A stretch of DNA of 64,000 bases from Noviherbaspirillum aerium. GTDB taxonomy: Bacteria; Pseudomonadota; Gammaproteobacteria; Burkholderiales; Burkholderiaceae_D. The stretch's first letter is position 1; each line of letters opens with the position of its first letter. A model generated the notes under the pieces. That model did not search any database. It was not told the origin of the DNA and saw only the letters and a program-made list of their open reading frames with translations. The position numbers and the translations under genes are program-made. The DNA lies in the NCBI RefSeq assembly GCF_008929045.1, contig NZ_VFAH01000002.1:310001-374000 (forward strand). Reading direction: 5' to 3'. This document shows positions 18,142 to 29,070 of this stretch, one piece after another.

Positions 18142-18160
18142 GGCGGGTATTATTCCCGCC
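18142..18160. terminator. Small GC hairpin between convergent genes
   Basis: GGCGGG and CCCGCC flank a 7-base loop 120 bases after the kinase stop and over the stop codon of the minus-strand small gene. It lacks a T run, so a weak or Rho-assisted bidirectional terminator is only a suggestion. Confidence 0.3.
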
Positions 18161-18374
18161 TAGTCAGAAGAGCTTGCTGATAGGCCTGGTGCAATTGGCT
18201 ATCATCCGCGATAAGCGGAGGAACCGGCACTCCTTCTTCCGTCGAAGCTCTTTCGCCCTCTTGATAAGCAAGCGCGCGCGCGTCGAGCAAAGCCCTTGCC
18301 GCCGGCGCAGTCAGTCCAATACCGAAATAGACGGTGTGCAGTGCCATCTGTACGCGTGCTTCCAATCCTCGCAT
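18150..18374 (-). CDS. Small hypothetical protein (74 aa)
   Basis: Starts at ATG 18374 with an AGGAG box six bases upstream, which is the strongest support. The protein begins MRGLEARVQMALHTVYFGIG and has a helical N-half and a polar C-half (ADDSQLHQAYQQALLTRRE). It has no signal peptide and matches no family I know. It converges with the histidine kinase. Confidence 0.5.
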   Translation of the reverse strand: MRGLEARVQMALHTVYFGIGLTAPAARALLDARALAYQEGERASTEEGVPVPPLIADDSQLHQAYQQALLTRRE

Positions 18375-18544
18375 TCGTCTCTCCTGGTACGGCATTGACA
18401 TGCATAACCAATGACCAATGTTCGACATCGGCTGTCAAACTGTAGGTAGCATGCCTGAAGCCACGGAGCGGCGATGACCTAAAAACAGGGACTAAACGCT
18501 GACTAACCGCAAGGTAAAAATGCGATGCCAATTGAGAAAACGCA

Positions 18545-18994
18545 ATGCCATTGCATTACAGAACATCACTTTGCCAGTGTGCGTTCCAACACCTCTGTAG
18601 CGGTTGCCATGGCCTCGCGCAATTTCGGTATTCCTTCGTGGGACTTCGCTACGACGTTCTTCACGCAGCAAATCCCCTACTTCGAAGATACGATCAACGT
18701 CGACTATTCGAGATGCTCCGCCTGTTCCTTTCACGGGGAATCGACATCAACGCACGTGATCCCTACAGCAGGGGATGGACCGCCCTGCATGTCGTATATG
18801 TCGTATCAATGGGAGAACCGTCGGCAAAGGTCTCCATCCTGCTCGGGTACGACGGCCGCATCGACCTTCGCGACAGCGACGGGCGAACACCCCTCGACTT
18901 AGCCAGGCTGGCTCAACAGAAGCACCCCGGCAACTCCAGCATTGCCTACACGATCCGAGTCCTGGAGGAGGCTCAGCGGAAGTCAAGGTCCTGA
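18545..18994 (+). CDS. Ankyrin-repeat protein, possibly truncated
   Basis: A 149-residue ORF whose second half has two ankyrin repeats: LFLSRGIDINARDPYSRGWT, continuing ALHVVYVV, then LRDSDGRTPLDLARLAQQKH. The first 50 residues are Cys-rich and less convincing, so the true start may lie later or the gene may be a remnant. Ankyrin repeats mediate protein binding. No secretion signal is visible and no partner gene is next to it. Confidence 0.5.
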   Translation: MPLHYRTSLCQCAFQHLCSGCHGLAQFRYSFVGLRYDVLHAANPLLRRYDQRRLFEMLRLFLSRGIDINARDPYSRGWTALHVVYVVSMGEPSAKVSILLGYDGRIDLRDSDGRTPLDLARLAQQKHPGNSSIAYTIRVLEEAQRKSRS

Positions 18995-19059
18995 TCGCAG
19001 GAGCAGTGACTTCGTGCAGAGAAGCCGTCGCGTCAATCCAATACGGATATATCCGCCAC

Positions 19060-20247
19060 CTACAGCCGCTCAACAATCGTCACATTCGCCATCCCCCCGC
19101 CCTCGCACATCGTCTGCAGGCCATAGCGCTTGTTGCGCTTCCTCAGCGCGTGCACCAGCGTCGTCATCAGCTTGGTACCCGACGCGCCGAGCGGATGGCC
19201 CAGCGCGATCGCGCCGCCGTTCACATTCAGCCGCTCCGGATCGGCGCCGGTGGCCTGCAGCCATGCCAGCGGAATCGGCGCGAAGGCTTCATTGACTTCG
19301 AACAGGTCGATGTCGTCAATCTTCATGCCCGCCTTCTGCAGTGCGCGCAGGGTCGCCGGGATGGGGGCTTCCAGCATGATCACCGGATCATGTCCCAGCA
19401 GGCTCAGGTGATGGATGCGAGCCAGCGGCTGCAAGCCGAATGTCTTCAATGCCTTTTCGCTGACCACCATTACCCCGGTTGCACCGTCGCAGATCTGGCT
19501 GGCGTTGGCGGCGGTGATCACGCCGCCTTCCTGCAGCAGCTTCACGCCCTGGATCCCTTCGACCGTGGCCTCGAAACGGATGCCTTCATCCACGGTATGC
19601 ATGCCGGCTTCCGTTCCCGCGCTGCCGTCGGCGGTACGCACTTCGATCGGCAGGATCTCTTGGCTGAAATGGCCTTCGCGGGTGGCGGCGATGGCGCGCT
19701 GATGGCTGCGGTAGGCGTATTCGTCGAGCGCATCCTTGTTCAGGCCGTATTTCTTCGCCACCATTTCCGCGCCCATGAACTGGCTGAAATCGGGCACGTC
19801 GGGATAGCGTGCATGGATGGACGGACTCATGTAGTAGCCCATGCCATTCTTCTTCGGCAGGATGGAGGGTGAACCCATCGGCACGCGGGACATGCTTTCC
19901 ACGCCGGCGGCAATCACCACGTCCATGGTGCCCGACATCACGGCCTGGGCCGCGAAATGCAGCGCCTGCTGGGAAGAGCCGCACTGGCGGTCGACCGAGG
20001 TGCCGGGGACGGATTCGGGAAGCTTCGATGCCAGCACGGCATTGCGCGCGACGTTGGTGGACTGCTCGCCGACCTGGCTGACGCAACCCATGATGACGTC
20101 CTCGATTTGGGATGGGTCGATGCCGCTGCGGTCGACGAGTTCATCGAGTACCTTTGCGGCCAGGTCGACCGGATGCCAGCCGGAGAGGCGGCCGCCGCGC
20201 TTTCCTCCGGCGGTTCTGACGGCGGCGACGATGTAGGCTTCAGCCAT
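19060..20247 (-). CDS. Acetyl-CoA C-acyltransferase (thiolase)
   Basis: A 395-residue thiolase that cleaves 3-ketoacyl-CoA with CoA, or condenses two acyl-CoAs. The nucleophile is Cys89 in DRQCGSSQQ; the GHP motif (GGAIALGHPLGASG) gives His351 and the second cysteine is Cys381 in MCEGGGMAN. The NEAF motif is present (EVNEAFAPI). It is the last gene of the minus-strand operon that begins at livG. A 267-base gap with a REP-like hairpin separates it from the crotonase, so it may also have its own transcript. Confidence 0.95.
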   Translation of the reverse strand: MAEAYIVAAVRTAGGKRGGRLSGWHPVDLAAKVLDELVDRSGIDPSQIEDVIMGCVSQVGEQSTNVARNAVLASKLPESVPGTSVDRQCGSSQQALHFAAQAVMSGTMDVVIAAGVESMSRVPMGSPSILPKKNGMGYYMSPSIHARYPDVPDFSQFMGAEMVAKKYGLNKDALDEYAYRSHQRAIAATREGHFSQEILPIEVRTADGSAGTEAGMHTVDEGIRFEATVEGIQGVKLLQEGGVITAANASQICDGATGVMVVSEKALKTFGLQPLARIHHLSLLGHDPVIMLEAPIPATLRALQKAGMKIDDIDLFEVNEAFAPIPLAWLQATGADPERLNVNGGAIALGHPLGASGTKLMTTLVHALRKRNKRYGLQTMCEGGGMANVTIVERL

Positions 20248-20456
20248 GGTGGTTCCTTTTCCAGATATGAATTCAAGTCAACAAATTGGTGAACCTTCCT
20301 TGTTCCGCAGGCGGAACGAAGGAGGGTGGGCAAACCGCTAGTCCGCCGTGCCCTTGCCGATCCGGCTTGCGTCCAGCGTCTCGGGGTGCTTGGCGAGGCT
20401 TGAAGTTACGAGCTTCTGCAAGACCTCATGCCATTGCGCTGTCACCCTCTCCCCTG

Positions 20457-20482
20457 CCCCTCTCCCGCCTGCGGGAGAGGGG
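20457..20482. repeat. REP-like perfect 12-bp inverted repeat
   Basis: CCCCTCTCCCGC, a CT loop, then GCGGGAGAGGGG. This sequence type is common as intergenic palindromes in Pseudomonas and Burkholderiales. It sits between the crotonase and thiolase genes and may stabilise the upstream transcript or end it. Confidence 0.75.
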
Positions 20483-20514
20483 TTACTTTCTTCGAGCCTT
20501 GTCATTCTGCAGAG

Positions 20515-21300
20515 TCAACGCCCTGAAAATTGCGGCGGGCGCTTTCCGAAGAACGCTTCCAGCGCCTCGCGGAAATCTTCCGTCGCCGCACTCGCGCGGA
20601 AGTTGTCGCGTTCCGCATCGAGCTGCGTCGACAAGTCGTTATCGAAGGATTGCCGCATCAGGCGCTTCATCTTGCCGTACGCCAACGTGGGGCCTGCGGC
20701 AAGGCGGGCTGCCAATGCATCGGTGGCAACATCGATTTCCGCCGCCGGCACGAGCTTGTTCACCAGCCCGAGCCGCAGTGCTTCCTGCGCATCCAGGCTT
20801 TCCCCCAGCATCGCAATCGCCATCGCGTTGCGCAGGCCGACCAGGCGCGGCAGATGCCAGGAGCCGGACAGGTCGCAGCTGACGCCCACCTTGATATAGG
20901 CAAGATTGAACACCGCGTCGTCGGCAGCGATGGCAAGGTCGCAGGCCATCGCCAGGCTCATGCTGCCGCCGGCGACATTGCCGCGCAGGCTGGCGATGAC
21001 CGGCGCATCCAGCGCGGCGAGCATCCGGATCGATGCATGCAGCGGCTCGATCAGCGCCATCGCGGTGGCCGGCGGGTCGTTGCGCAGCGAAGCGAGGTCG
21101 CCGCCGACGCCGAAGGAGCCGCCTTCGCCTTTGACCACCACTGCGCGCACGCCGGCATCGGCGGCGAGTTCGCTGCAGCAGGCATGGAGCGCCTGCGCCG
21201 CTGCCACGTCGAGCGCATTGTGATTGCGCGGGCGGTTCAGCACCAGCCAGGCAATCGCACCTTCGCGCCGCAATAACACGGGACTGTCTGCTTGAGCCAT
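20515..21300 (-). CDS. Crotonase-fold enoyl-CoA hydratase/isomerase lacking both canonical Glu residues
   Basis: A 261-residue crotonase. The oxyanion-hole Gly-Gly segments are present (SFGVGGDLASL and GNVAGGSMSLAMACDLA). At the two positions of the hydratase glutamates I read Ser (GGSMSLA instead of GGGCELA) and Tyr (AYIKVG instead of PEILLG), while KVGVSCDLSGSWHLPRLVG resembles the PaaG-type isomerases with an Asp before SGGS. So isomerase or dienoyl-type activity is more likely than simple hydration. It follows the TetR gene with a 22-base gap and precedes the thiolase in the same operon. Confidence 0.9.
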   Translation of the reverse strand: MAQADSPVLLRREGAIAWLVLNRPRNHNALDVAAAQALHACCSELAADAGVRAVVVKGEGGSFGVGGDLASLRNDPPATAMALIEPLHASIRMLAALDAPVIASLRGNVAGGSMSLAMACDLAIAADDAVFNLAYIKVGVSCDLSGSWHLPRLVGLRNAMAIAMLGESLDAQEALRLGLVNKLVPAAEIDVATDALAARLAAGPTLAYGKMKRLMRQSFDNDLSTQLDAERDNFRASAATEDFREALEAFFGKRPPQFSGR

Positions 21301-21322
21301 GTTCGTCTCCTGGTTGAAAATT

Positions 21323-22084
21323 TCATGCGGCCTTCCTTGCGCGCTTGCGGGCCGGGGCCGGCTTTTCCTGCTTCGATATCTGCTTCGGTATCTGCCTGTT
21401 TATTTGCGGCGTGTCGGTGCGGCACACGCCGAGGGACAAAAGATCGATCATCTGCCGCGCGATGTCGTCCGCGCTCAGCGGACCGCCGGGCGAATACCAG
21501 CGGCCTATCCAGCTGAGCGCGCCGGCGATGGTGAAGGCCGCCATTTTCGGATCGCAGGGAGCCATCGAACCCTCCTCGATGCCCTGCTGGATCAGTTGCC
21601 GGAACTCCATGTCGAGCTCGCGCTTCATCGCGCGCAGTTTCTTGCGGCTTTCCAGCGGCAGCGGATCCTCGCCCACGCGGATGACGCACATGCCGAAATC
21701 CATGGTCACGATTTCCGCATACTGGCGCATGGCGGCGAACAGCTTGTCCTTGGCCGTGCCGCCCGATTGCGCGACGTCGCGTATCGCATCCTGCAGCATG
21801 GCCAGCCCGCGGCTGACGCACTGGAACAGGATGTCGTCCTTGTTCTTGACGTAGTAGTAAAGCGTCGGCTTGGTGATGTGCAGGCGCTCGGCCACGTCGT
21901 CCAGCGAAGTGGCATGGAAGCCGTTTTCGTTGAACATCTGCGCAGCCGTGCGCAGTACCGCGTCGCGCTTGGCTTCGCGTTCCTTCGCGATGTCGCGTGT
22001 TTTCTTCCAGGGCGACCCCGCCGCCGGCGTGCCTGCGGTTAAGGCGGCGCCTGCCTTGGCTGCTGCTGTTTTCCTTGAAGTCAT
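21323..22084 (-). CDS. TetR-family regulator of the liv/acyl-CoA operon
   Basis: A 253-residue repressor from ATG 22084. After a basic Ala/Lys-rich N-terminus, the helix-turn-helix lies at about 35-85 (AAQMFNENGFHATSLDDVAE, LHITKPTLYYYVKNKDD). The ligand domain is the C-terminal type seen in regulators of fatty-acid and aromatic-acid operons. The C-terminus is a Lys/Arg/Pro-rich tail. It is encoded between the acyl-CoA synthetase and the crotonase, so it likely senses an acyl-CoA made by this pathway and represses its own operon. Candidate operators lie at 28.89 and 29.07 kb. Confidence 0.93.
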   Translation of the reverse strand: MTSRKTAAAKAGAALTAGTPAAGSPWKKTRDIAKEREAKRDAVLRTAAQMFNENGFHATSLDDVAERLHITKPTLYYYVKNKDDILFQCVSRGLAMLQDAIRDVAQSGGTAKDKLFAAMRQYAEIVTMDFGMCVIRVGEDPLPLESRKKLRAMKRELDMEFRQLIQQGIEEGSMAPCDPKMAAFTIAGALSWIGRWYSPGGPLSADDIARQMIDLLSLGVCRTDTPQINRQIPKQISKQEKPAPARKRARKAA

Positions 22085-22121
22085 CAATCGTGTTTCTGTC
22101 GTGTTCCGATTGGCACGGCGA

Positions 22122-23933
<1,812 letters not shown>

Positions 23934-23966
23934 GGCTCGGTGTCTCGGAGTCTCGGCGTTTCAGTG

Positions 23967-24782
23967 TCAGGACAGCCAGCGCTTGCGGCGCTTGTAATGC
24001 TTGAGCTCGCGGAAACCCCTGGTCGCGCCCTCGGCGCCGACGCCGAGATAGAACTCGCGCACATCGGGGTCGGATGCCAGCTTTTCCGCGCTGCCGTCGA
24101 TGACGACCTTGCCGGTTTCCATGATGTAGCCGTAATCGGCCACCGCCAGCGCGATCGAGGCGTTCTGCTCGACCAGCAGCATCGACACGCCGCGCTCGGC
24201 ATTGATGCGGGCGATGATGTCGAAGATGGTTTCCACCAGCACCGGCGACAGGCCGAGCGAAGGCTCGTCGAGCAGCATCAGCTTGGGCTCGGCGATCAGT
24301 GCGCGGCCGATGGCCAGCATCTGCTGCTCGCCCCCCGAAAGATAGCCGGCCAGCCCGTTGCGCCGCTCATGCAGGCGCGGGAAATATTCGTAGACCAGGT
24401 CGAAGTTAGGCTTCTTGCCGTCCTGCAGCGCATAGCTGGCGGCCACCAGGTTTTCCTCCACGCTCAGGTCTTCGAACACGCGCCGTCCTTCCATCACATG
24501 GAACAGGCCGGAGCGCACCAGTTCATAGGGATTGACATGGGTGCTGGCGCTGCCCTGGAAGCGCACTTCGCCGCGCGTGACGGCGCCGTCTTCCAGCGGC
24601 AGCAGGTTGGAGATCGCCTTGAGCATGGTCGACTTGCCGGCGCCGTTGCTGCCGAGCAGCGCCACGATCTTGCCGCGCGGGACGGCGAGTGACAGGCCGC
24701 GCAGGACCTGCACCGCCTTGTTGTAGACCACCTCGATATTGTTCACCTCGAGGACCATGTCTTCGCTTGCGCCCATGCTCAT
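23967..24782 (-). CDS. livF: Branched-chain/aromatic acid ABC transporter, ATPase LivF
   Basis: A 271-residue ATPase. Walker A is GSNGAGKST, signature LSGGEQQMLA, Walker B LMLLDEP, and the H loop lies in LLVEQNAS. The C-terminal extension ends KRRKRWLS. A GAGGAG ribosome site precedes ATG 24782. It pairs with LivG as the two nucleotide-binding subunits on the cytosolic face. Confidence 0.94.
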   Translation of the reverse strand: MSMGASEDMVLEVNNIEVVYNKAVQVLRGLSLAVPRGKIVALLGSNGAGKSTMLKAISNLLPLEDGAVTRGEVRFQGSASTHVNPYELVRSGLFHVMEGRRVFEDLSVEENLVAASYALQDGKKPNFDLVYEYFPRLHERRNGLAGYLSGGEQQMLAIGRALIAEPKLMLLDEPSLGLSPVLVETIFDIIARINAERGVSMLLVEQNASIALAVADYGYIMETGKVVIDGSAEKLASDPDVREFYLGVGAEGATRGFRELKHYKRRKRWLS

Positions 24783-24795
24783 TGCGGCTCCTCGC

Positions 24796-25983
24796 TTACT
24801 GGCCCAGCGTGATCCAGTCGGAGGCCGGCAGCATCTTCTTCTGCTTCATGTCCGCCTTGTAGATGCGGCCCACCGGGATGGAATTGCCCTTGATCGAAAT
24901 CGGCGTGCCGATGATGCCGCCGGTGTCGAAGTTCTGGATCGAGTTGAGCGACGCCTTCAGATTCTTGCCGTCCAGCGGCTTGCCGGCGTCGAGCGTGCGC
25001 TTGACGGCTTCGGTCATCAGCATGGCGGCGAGGAAGCCCTGCATGTAGGCGGTGCTCTGGTACTCGGGGCGCATCTGGCGGATCTTTTCCATCATCGGCG
25101 ACTTGCCCTCGGTATCGTAGTGGTAGCGGTAAGGCATCACTCCCATGAAGCCGTCGGCGGCATCGCCCATGCGCATCACGGTGGAATTGTCCATGGTCCA
25201 GAAGGTGCCCATGAAGGCCGACTTCATGCCCATCGACTTGGCCTGGTTGATGAATTCCGGAATCGGCGCCAGCACATAGCCGTGGAAGATGGTGTAGTCG
25301 GGATCGGCGCGGCGCAGCTTGATGACTTCCGCCGAGACGTCCACGCTGGACGGCGGCGTCACGATTTCGCTGACCAGGTTCAAGCCCAGCTTCTTGGTGG
25401 CGGCGCGCGTGCCTTCCACCGGGTCGCGGCCGAATTCGGTATCCGAATACACCAGCGCCACCTTCGCGCCCGGCTTGGTCTTGGCAATGTAGTTCAGCAG
25501 GATGCCGACCATCTCGGTGTAGTCGGGGCCGACCATGAACTGCAGCGGATATTTCTGCGGATCGTTGAGCTCCTTGGCGAAGGAGGCGCCGGTCATCAGC
25601 ATGGTGCCGGCCCGCTCCAGCTCGGGATTGACGGTCTTGGAAAAACCGGTCGAATCCGCGTAGTAGAGATTGACCTTGTGCTGGCTGGTGATCTTCTTGA
25701 AGGCCGCCATCGAGACATCGACCTTGTATCCCGTGTCTTCCGGCACGTACTGTATCTTGCGTCCCTTGATGCCGCCGGCATCGTTGACGATTTTCAGGTA
25801 GTCCTTGATGCCGGCGTCGATGCCGATGCCGGCAAAGGCGAACACCCCGGTCATCGGAATCGAGCCGCCCAGCACGATATCCCCCTGCTGATTGCCCTGC
25901 TGTGCCGATGCGCTCGCGGCGAAACCCAGGGTGCCGGCCGCGGCCAGTGCCGCCAGCCATTTCTTGATCGGATTGCCAAACAT
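24796..25983 (-). CDS. livK: Periplasmic solute-binding protein of the Liv transporter
   Basis: A 395-residue binding protein of the HAAT family; the start 25983 has GAGGAG upstream and a signal peptide (MFGNPIKKWLAALAAAGTLG, cleavage at ASA-QQ). The mature chain begins with the family pattern DIVLGGSIPMTG and contains GDPVEGTRAATKKLG-like and FMVGPDYTEM segments. Family members bind branched amino acids, amides, or aromatic and long-chain acids; the attached acyl-CoA genes point to an organic acid rather than an amino acid. A longer frame to 27066 is a shadow. Confidence 0.93.
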   Translation of the reverse strand: MFGNPIKKWLAALAAAGTLGFAASASAQQGNQQGDIVLGGSIPMTGVFAFAGIGIDAGIKDYLKIVNDAGGIKGRKIQYVPEDTGYKVDVSMAAFKKITSQHKVNLYYADSTGFSKTVNPELERAGTMLMTGASFAKELNDPQKYPLQFMVGPDYTEMVGILLNYIAKTKPGAKVALVYSDTEFGRDPVEGTRAATKKLGLNLVSEIVTPPSSVDVSAEVIKLRRADPDYTIFHGYVLAPIPEFINQAKSMGMKSAFMGTFWTMDNSTVMRMGDAADGFMGVMPYRYHYDTEGKSPMMEKIRQMRPEYQSTAYMQGFLAAMLMTEAVKRTLDAGKPLDGKNLKASLNSIQNFDTGGIIGTPISIKGNSIPVGRIYKADMKQKKMLPASDWITLGQ

Positions 25984-26006
25984 GTGTCGTCTCCTCTTGT
26001 TGTGCC

Positions 26007-27047
26007 CTATGTCCGGAATGGCCACAGGTGGAAAGTGCGGCGGACGCGGCGCCAGATTTCGGCCAGTCCGTGCGGTTCGAAGATCAGGAACAGAACGATC
26101 AGCAGGCCGAACACGATGGTGCGGACCGGCGACAGGATCAGGGTGGTGTTGCTGGAAATCGGCAGCCAGCCGATGACGATCTTGAGCAGTTCCGGCACCA
26201 TGGTCATGAAGACCGCGCCGAAGATGCCGCCGCGTATCGTGCCCATGCCGCCGACGATGACGGCGGCGAGGAAGAAGATCGACATGATGAGCGGGAAGCT
26301 TTCCGGCGTCACGATGCGGAAGAAGTAAGCGAACATGCCGCCGGCCACGCCGGCATAGAACGACGACAGCGCAAACGACATCAGCTTGTAGCGCAGCAGC
26401 GGGATGCCGAGCACGCCGGCCGAGATGTCGCGGTCGCGGATGGCGATGAAGGCGCGGCCGATGCGGGTGCGGAACAGGTTGGCCGCGCCGAACAGCATCA
26501 GGATGGTGAGCGGCATGATCACCCAGTACAGGCGGAACGAGGTGTCGAGCGCGAGGCCGAACAATTGCGCCGGCGGCACCGCAAGGCCGCCGGTGCCGCC
26601 GGTCAGGCTGGCCCAGTGCGAGAAGGCGAAGTGCGTGATGAAACCCGCCGCGATGGTGGCGATGGCGAGATAAAGGCCTTTCACGCGCAGGGAGGGCAGG
26701 CCGACGATGATGCCGCCGATCATCGCCACCACGCCGCCGGCCAGCAGGTTGAGCAGGAAAGGCGTGCCGAAGCGGATCTGCAGGATGGCGACGGTATAGG
26801 CGCCGAGCCCCATGAATGCCGCCTGTCCGAGGCTGACCAGGCCGGTGTAGCCGGTGAGCAGGTTCAGTCCGGTGGTGCTGGCGATGTTGATGGCAACCAG
26901 GCAGGCGAGATAGAGCCAGTATTCGCCGGCGAAGAAGGGAAACGCGGCCAGCAGCACCATCAGCGCAATCAGCCATGCGCGCTGCGTGGCGCTGTCGAAC
27001 AAGGCCTCGTCGGCGGCGTAGCTTTCCTTGGCGGATCCGATGCGCAT
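26007..27047 (-). CDS. livM: Liv-type ABC transporter permease LivM
   Basis: A 346-residue inner-membrane permease with about nine helices and a long cytosolic N-terminus. Family segments: GLNLLTGYTGLVSLGQAAFM and IRDRDISAGVLGIPLLRYKL. Its ATG overlaps the stop of livH by one base (TAATG), so translation is coupled. A 23-base gap leads to livK. Confidence 0.94.
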   Translation of the reverse strand: MRIGSAKESYAADEALFDSATQRAWLIALMVLLAAFPFFAGEYWLYLACLVAINIASTTGLNLLTGYTGLVSLGQAAFMGLGAYTVAILQIRFGTPFLLNLLAGGVVAMIGGIIVGLPSLRVKGLYLAIATIAAGFITHFAFSHWASLTGGTGGLAVPPAQLFGLALDTSFRLYWVIMPLTILMLFGAANLFRTRIGRAFIAIRDRDISAGVLGIPLLRYKLMSFALSSFYAGVAGGMFAYFFRIVTPESFPLIMSIFFLAAVIVGGMGTIRGGIFGAVFMTMVPELLKIVIGWLPISSNTTLILSPVRTIVFGLLIVLFLIFEPHGLAEIWRRVRRTFHLWPFRT

Positions 27048-27931
27048 TACAGCCTCTCGATTTCATGGGTGCCGAACAGGCCGTAGGGCCGGATCAGCAG
27101 GATGACCACTAGCAGAATGAAGGTGGCGAGCAGCTTGTATTCGCCGCCGAGATAGGCGCCGGCCCAGGCCTCGATGAGTCCGATGATGAGGCCGCCGACC
27201 AGCGCGCCGGCCACGCTGTCGAGACCCCCGAAGATCACCACCACCAGCACCGACAGGCCGAACACGCCCATGGTCGAGGAAATGCCGCCGATCGCGCCGA
27301 CCACGATGCCGGCCACGCCGGCGATCACCGCGGCGAAGCTCCATGCCAGCGAAAACACGCGCGGCACGTTGATGCCCATCGAATAGGCCGCGGCCTGGTC
27401 CGATGCGGTGGCGCGCAGCGCGACGCCGCCGCGCCAGTAGCGAAAGACCAGCAGCACCGCGGCGATCAGCGCCACTGCGACCCAGAAGCCGTAGAAGATC
27501 TTGGGCGCGAGGAAGGCTTCGCCGATTCGTATCGGCGCCGAGGGGAAGAATTCCGGCAGGCGGCGCTGGTCGGCGGTCCAGATCAGTTCCACCAGGCCGA
27601 CGAGAATGGAAGACAGCCCGACCGTGACCATGAAGGAGGCGATCGGCGACTCGCCCAGCATCGGCCGTATCACCGTGCGTTCCAGCACCATGCCGAGCAC
27701 GCCCATGGCCGCCAGGGCCGCTGGCACCGCCAGCCAGATCGGCAGGCCGGCACCCGCCGAGAAGGCGAAGAACAGGTAGGCGCCCGCCATCAGCATGTCG
27801 CCGAGCGCCAGGTTGACCACCCGGGTGGCCTTGTAGATGATGACGAAGGCCAGCCCGGTCAGGCCGTACAATCCGCCGGTGCCGAGGCCGGCGAGGGAAA
27901 TCTCGAAGAAGAAGAGCCAGTCGAAGTTCAT
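27047..27931 (-). CDS. livH: Liv-type ABC transporter permease LivH
   Basis: A 294-residue permease with about eight helices. The family pattern GLYGLTGLAFVIIYKATRVV lies near the N-terminus and GINVPRVFSLAW in the coupling loop. It overlaps livG by 4 bases (ATGA), a sign of translational coupling. Forms the channel with LivM. Confidence 0.94.
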   Translation of the reverse strand: MNFDWLFFFEISLAGLGTGGLYGLTGLAFVIIYKATRVVNLALGDMLMAGAYLFFAFSAGAGLPIWLAVPAALAAMGVLGMVLERTVIRPMLGESPIASFMVTVGLSSILVGLVELIWTADQRRLPEFFPSAPIRIGEAFLAPKIFYGFWVAVALIAAVLLVFRYWRGGVALRATASDQAAAYSMGINVPRVFSLAWSFAAVIAGVAGIVVGAIGGISSTMGVFGLSVLVVVIFGGLDSVAGALVGGLIIGLIEAWAGAYLGGEYKLLATFILLVVILLIRPYGLFGTHEIERL

Positions 27932-28809
27932 GCCGCGCTCCGGATGCCTGTTTTACCTCCCGTCTTGCCGCCCTGCCCCGCCGCATCGGCTCCCGTCTTC
28001 TTGTATCTCGCCCGCAGCGCATGCACGTCGCCGGAACCGAGGTAGGCGCGAATCACTTCCGGATTGGCCTGCACCTCGGCGGGAATGCCGCTGGCGATCA
28101 CCTGCCCGAAATTGAGCACCACGACATGGTCGGACAGGTCCATCACCATGCTCATGTCATGCTCGACCATCAGGATGGTGACGCCCCACTCGCGCCGCAC
28201 CTCCAGGATGAAGCGGGCCATGTCTTCCGTCTCTTCCCGGTTCATGCCGGCAACCGGTTCGTCGAGCAGCAGGATCTGCGGCTTCATCGCCAGCGCCCGG
28301 GCCAGTTCGACGCGCTTTTGCAAGCCGTAGGACAGGGAGGCTACCGGCGCCTTGCGGATATGGTCAATCTCCAGGAAGTCGATGATGCGTTCCTCGATCT
28401 CCTGGCGCAGCTGCTCTTCTTCGCGCCTTGCGCGGGGGGTGAAGAACAGGGCCGACAGCGGTCCGGTCTTCAGGTGGCAGTGGCGGCCGAGCTTGATATT
28501 GTCGAGCACCGTCATGCCGCGAAACAGCGCGATGTTCTGGAAGCTGCGCGCCATGCCGAGCGCCGCGCGCCTGGGCGGCGCCACGCCGGACAGGCTCTTG
28601 CCTCGGAACAGGATGTCTCCGGCCGCCGGCTTGTAGAAACCGGAGATGGTATTGAACACCGACGTCTTGCCCGCCCCGTTGGGACCGATCACGGACGTAA
28701 TGCTGCCCTCGGCGACGCTGAAGCTGACGTTATCCAGCGCCTTGACGCCGCCGAACTGCAGCGTGACGCCGCGCACGTCGAGAATGGAATCATTCGCTAC
28801 TGCCTGCAA
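27928..28809 (-). CDS. livG: Liv-type ABC transporter ATPase LivG, first gene of the operon
   Basis: A 293-residue ATPase. Walker A is GPNGAGKTS; the signature is LSYGLQKRVE, the usual LivG variant; Walker B ILLLDEPVAGMN. The C-terminal 20 residues are Gly/Lys-rich (AGQGGKTGGKTG), a low-complexity tail. It is the first gene of the nine-gene operon and lies downstream of the candidate operators. Confidence 0.94.
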   Translation of the reverse strand: MQAVANDSILDVRGVTLQFGGVKALDNVSFSVAEGSITSVIGPNGAGKTSVFNTISGFYKPAAGDILFRGKSLSGVAPPRRAALGMARSFQNIALFRGMTVLDNIKLGRHCHLKTGPLSALFFTPRARREEEQLRQEIEERIIDFLEIDHIRKAPVASLSYGLQKRVELARALAMKPQILLLDEPVAGMNREETEDMARFILEVRREWGVTILMVEHDMSMVMDLSDHVVVLNFGQVIASGIPAEVQANPEVIRAYLGSGDVHALRARYKKTGADAAGQGGKTGGKTGIRSAA

Positions 28810-28884
28810 GCCTGTCTCCTCTTTTTATGCAGCGCATCGATGCTTGTTCCGGATTGTGAGCGTTGTTCGCGGCTGTTTTATTTT

Positions 28885-28898
28885 CTACTCGCGAGTAA
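28885..28898. promoter_or_regulatory. Candidate TetR operator, site A
   Basis: CTACTCGCGAGTAA contains the perfect 12-base palindrome TACTCGCGAGTA, about 76 bases before the livG start. A near copy is at 29071. Assignment to the TetR regulator at 21323-22084 is inference. Confidence 0.5.
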
Positions 28899-29070
28899 CG
28901 TGAAAAATACTAGCACAGGAAATTTGATTCCCGCGCAGGCGAAGAAAAAAATTCTGAGGCGGGGATTCCTTGCTTGCATTCGAGAATCGCGCTGCCGGCG
29001 TTGGGCCTTTGCAGGAACCGCAGAGAATATCCGCGGTGCGCAACGCGTAATCGCAAGCCGCCGGAGCAGC

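Noticed and set aside
24796-27066. A 756-residue minus-strand frame joining livM and livK
   Set aside because: Its first half is the wrong frame of livM (Arg/Pro-rich gibberish) and its second half is livK, which has its own start, signal peptide and ribosome site at 25983.
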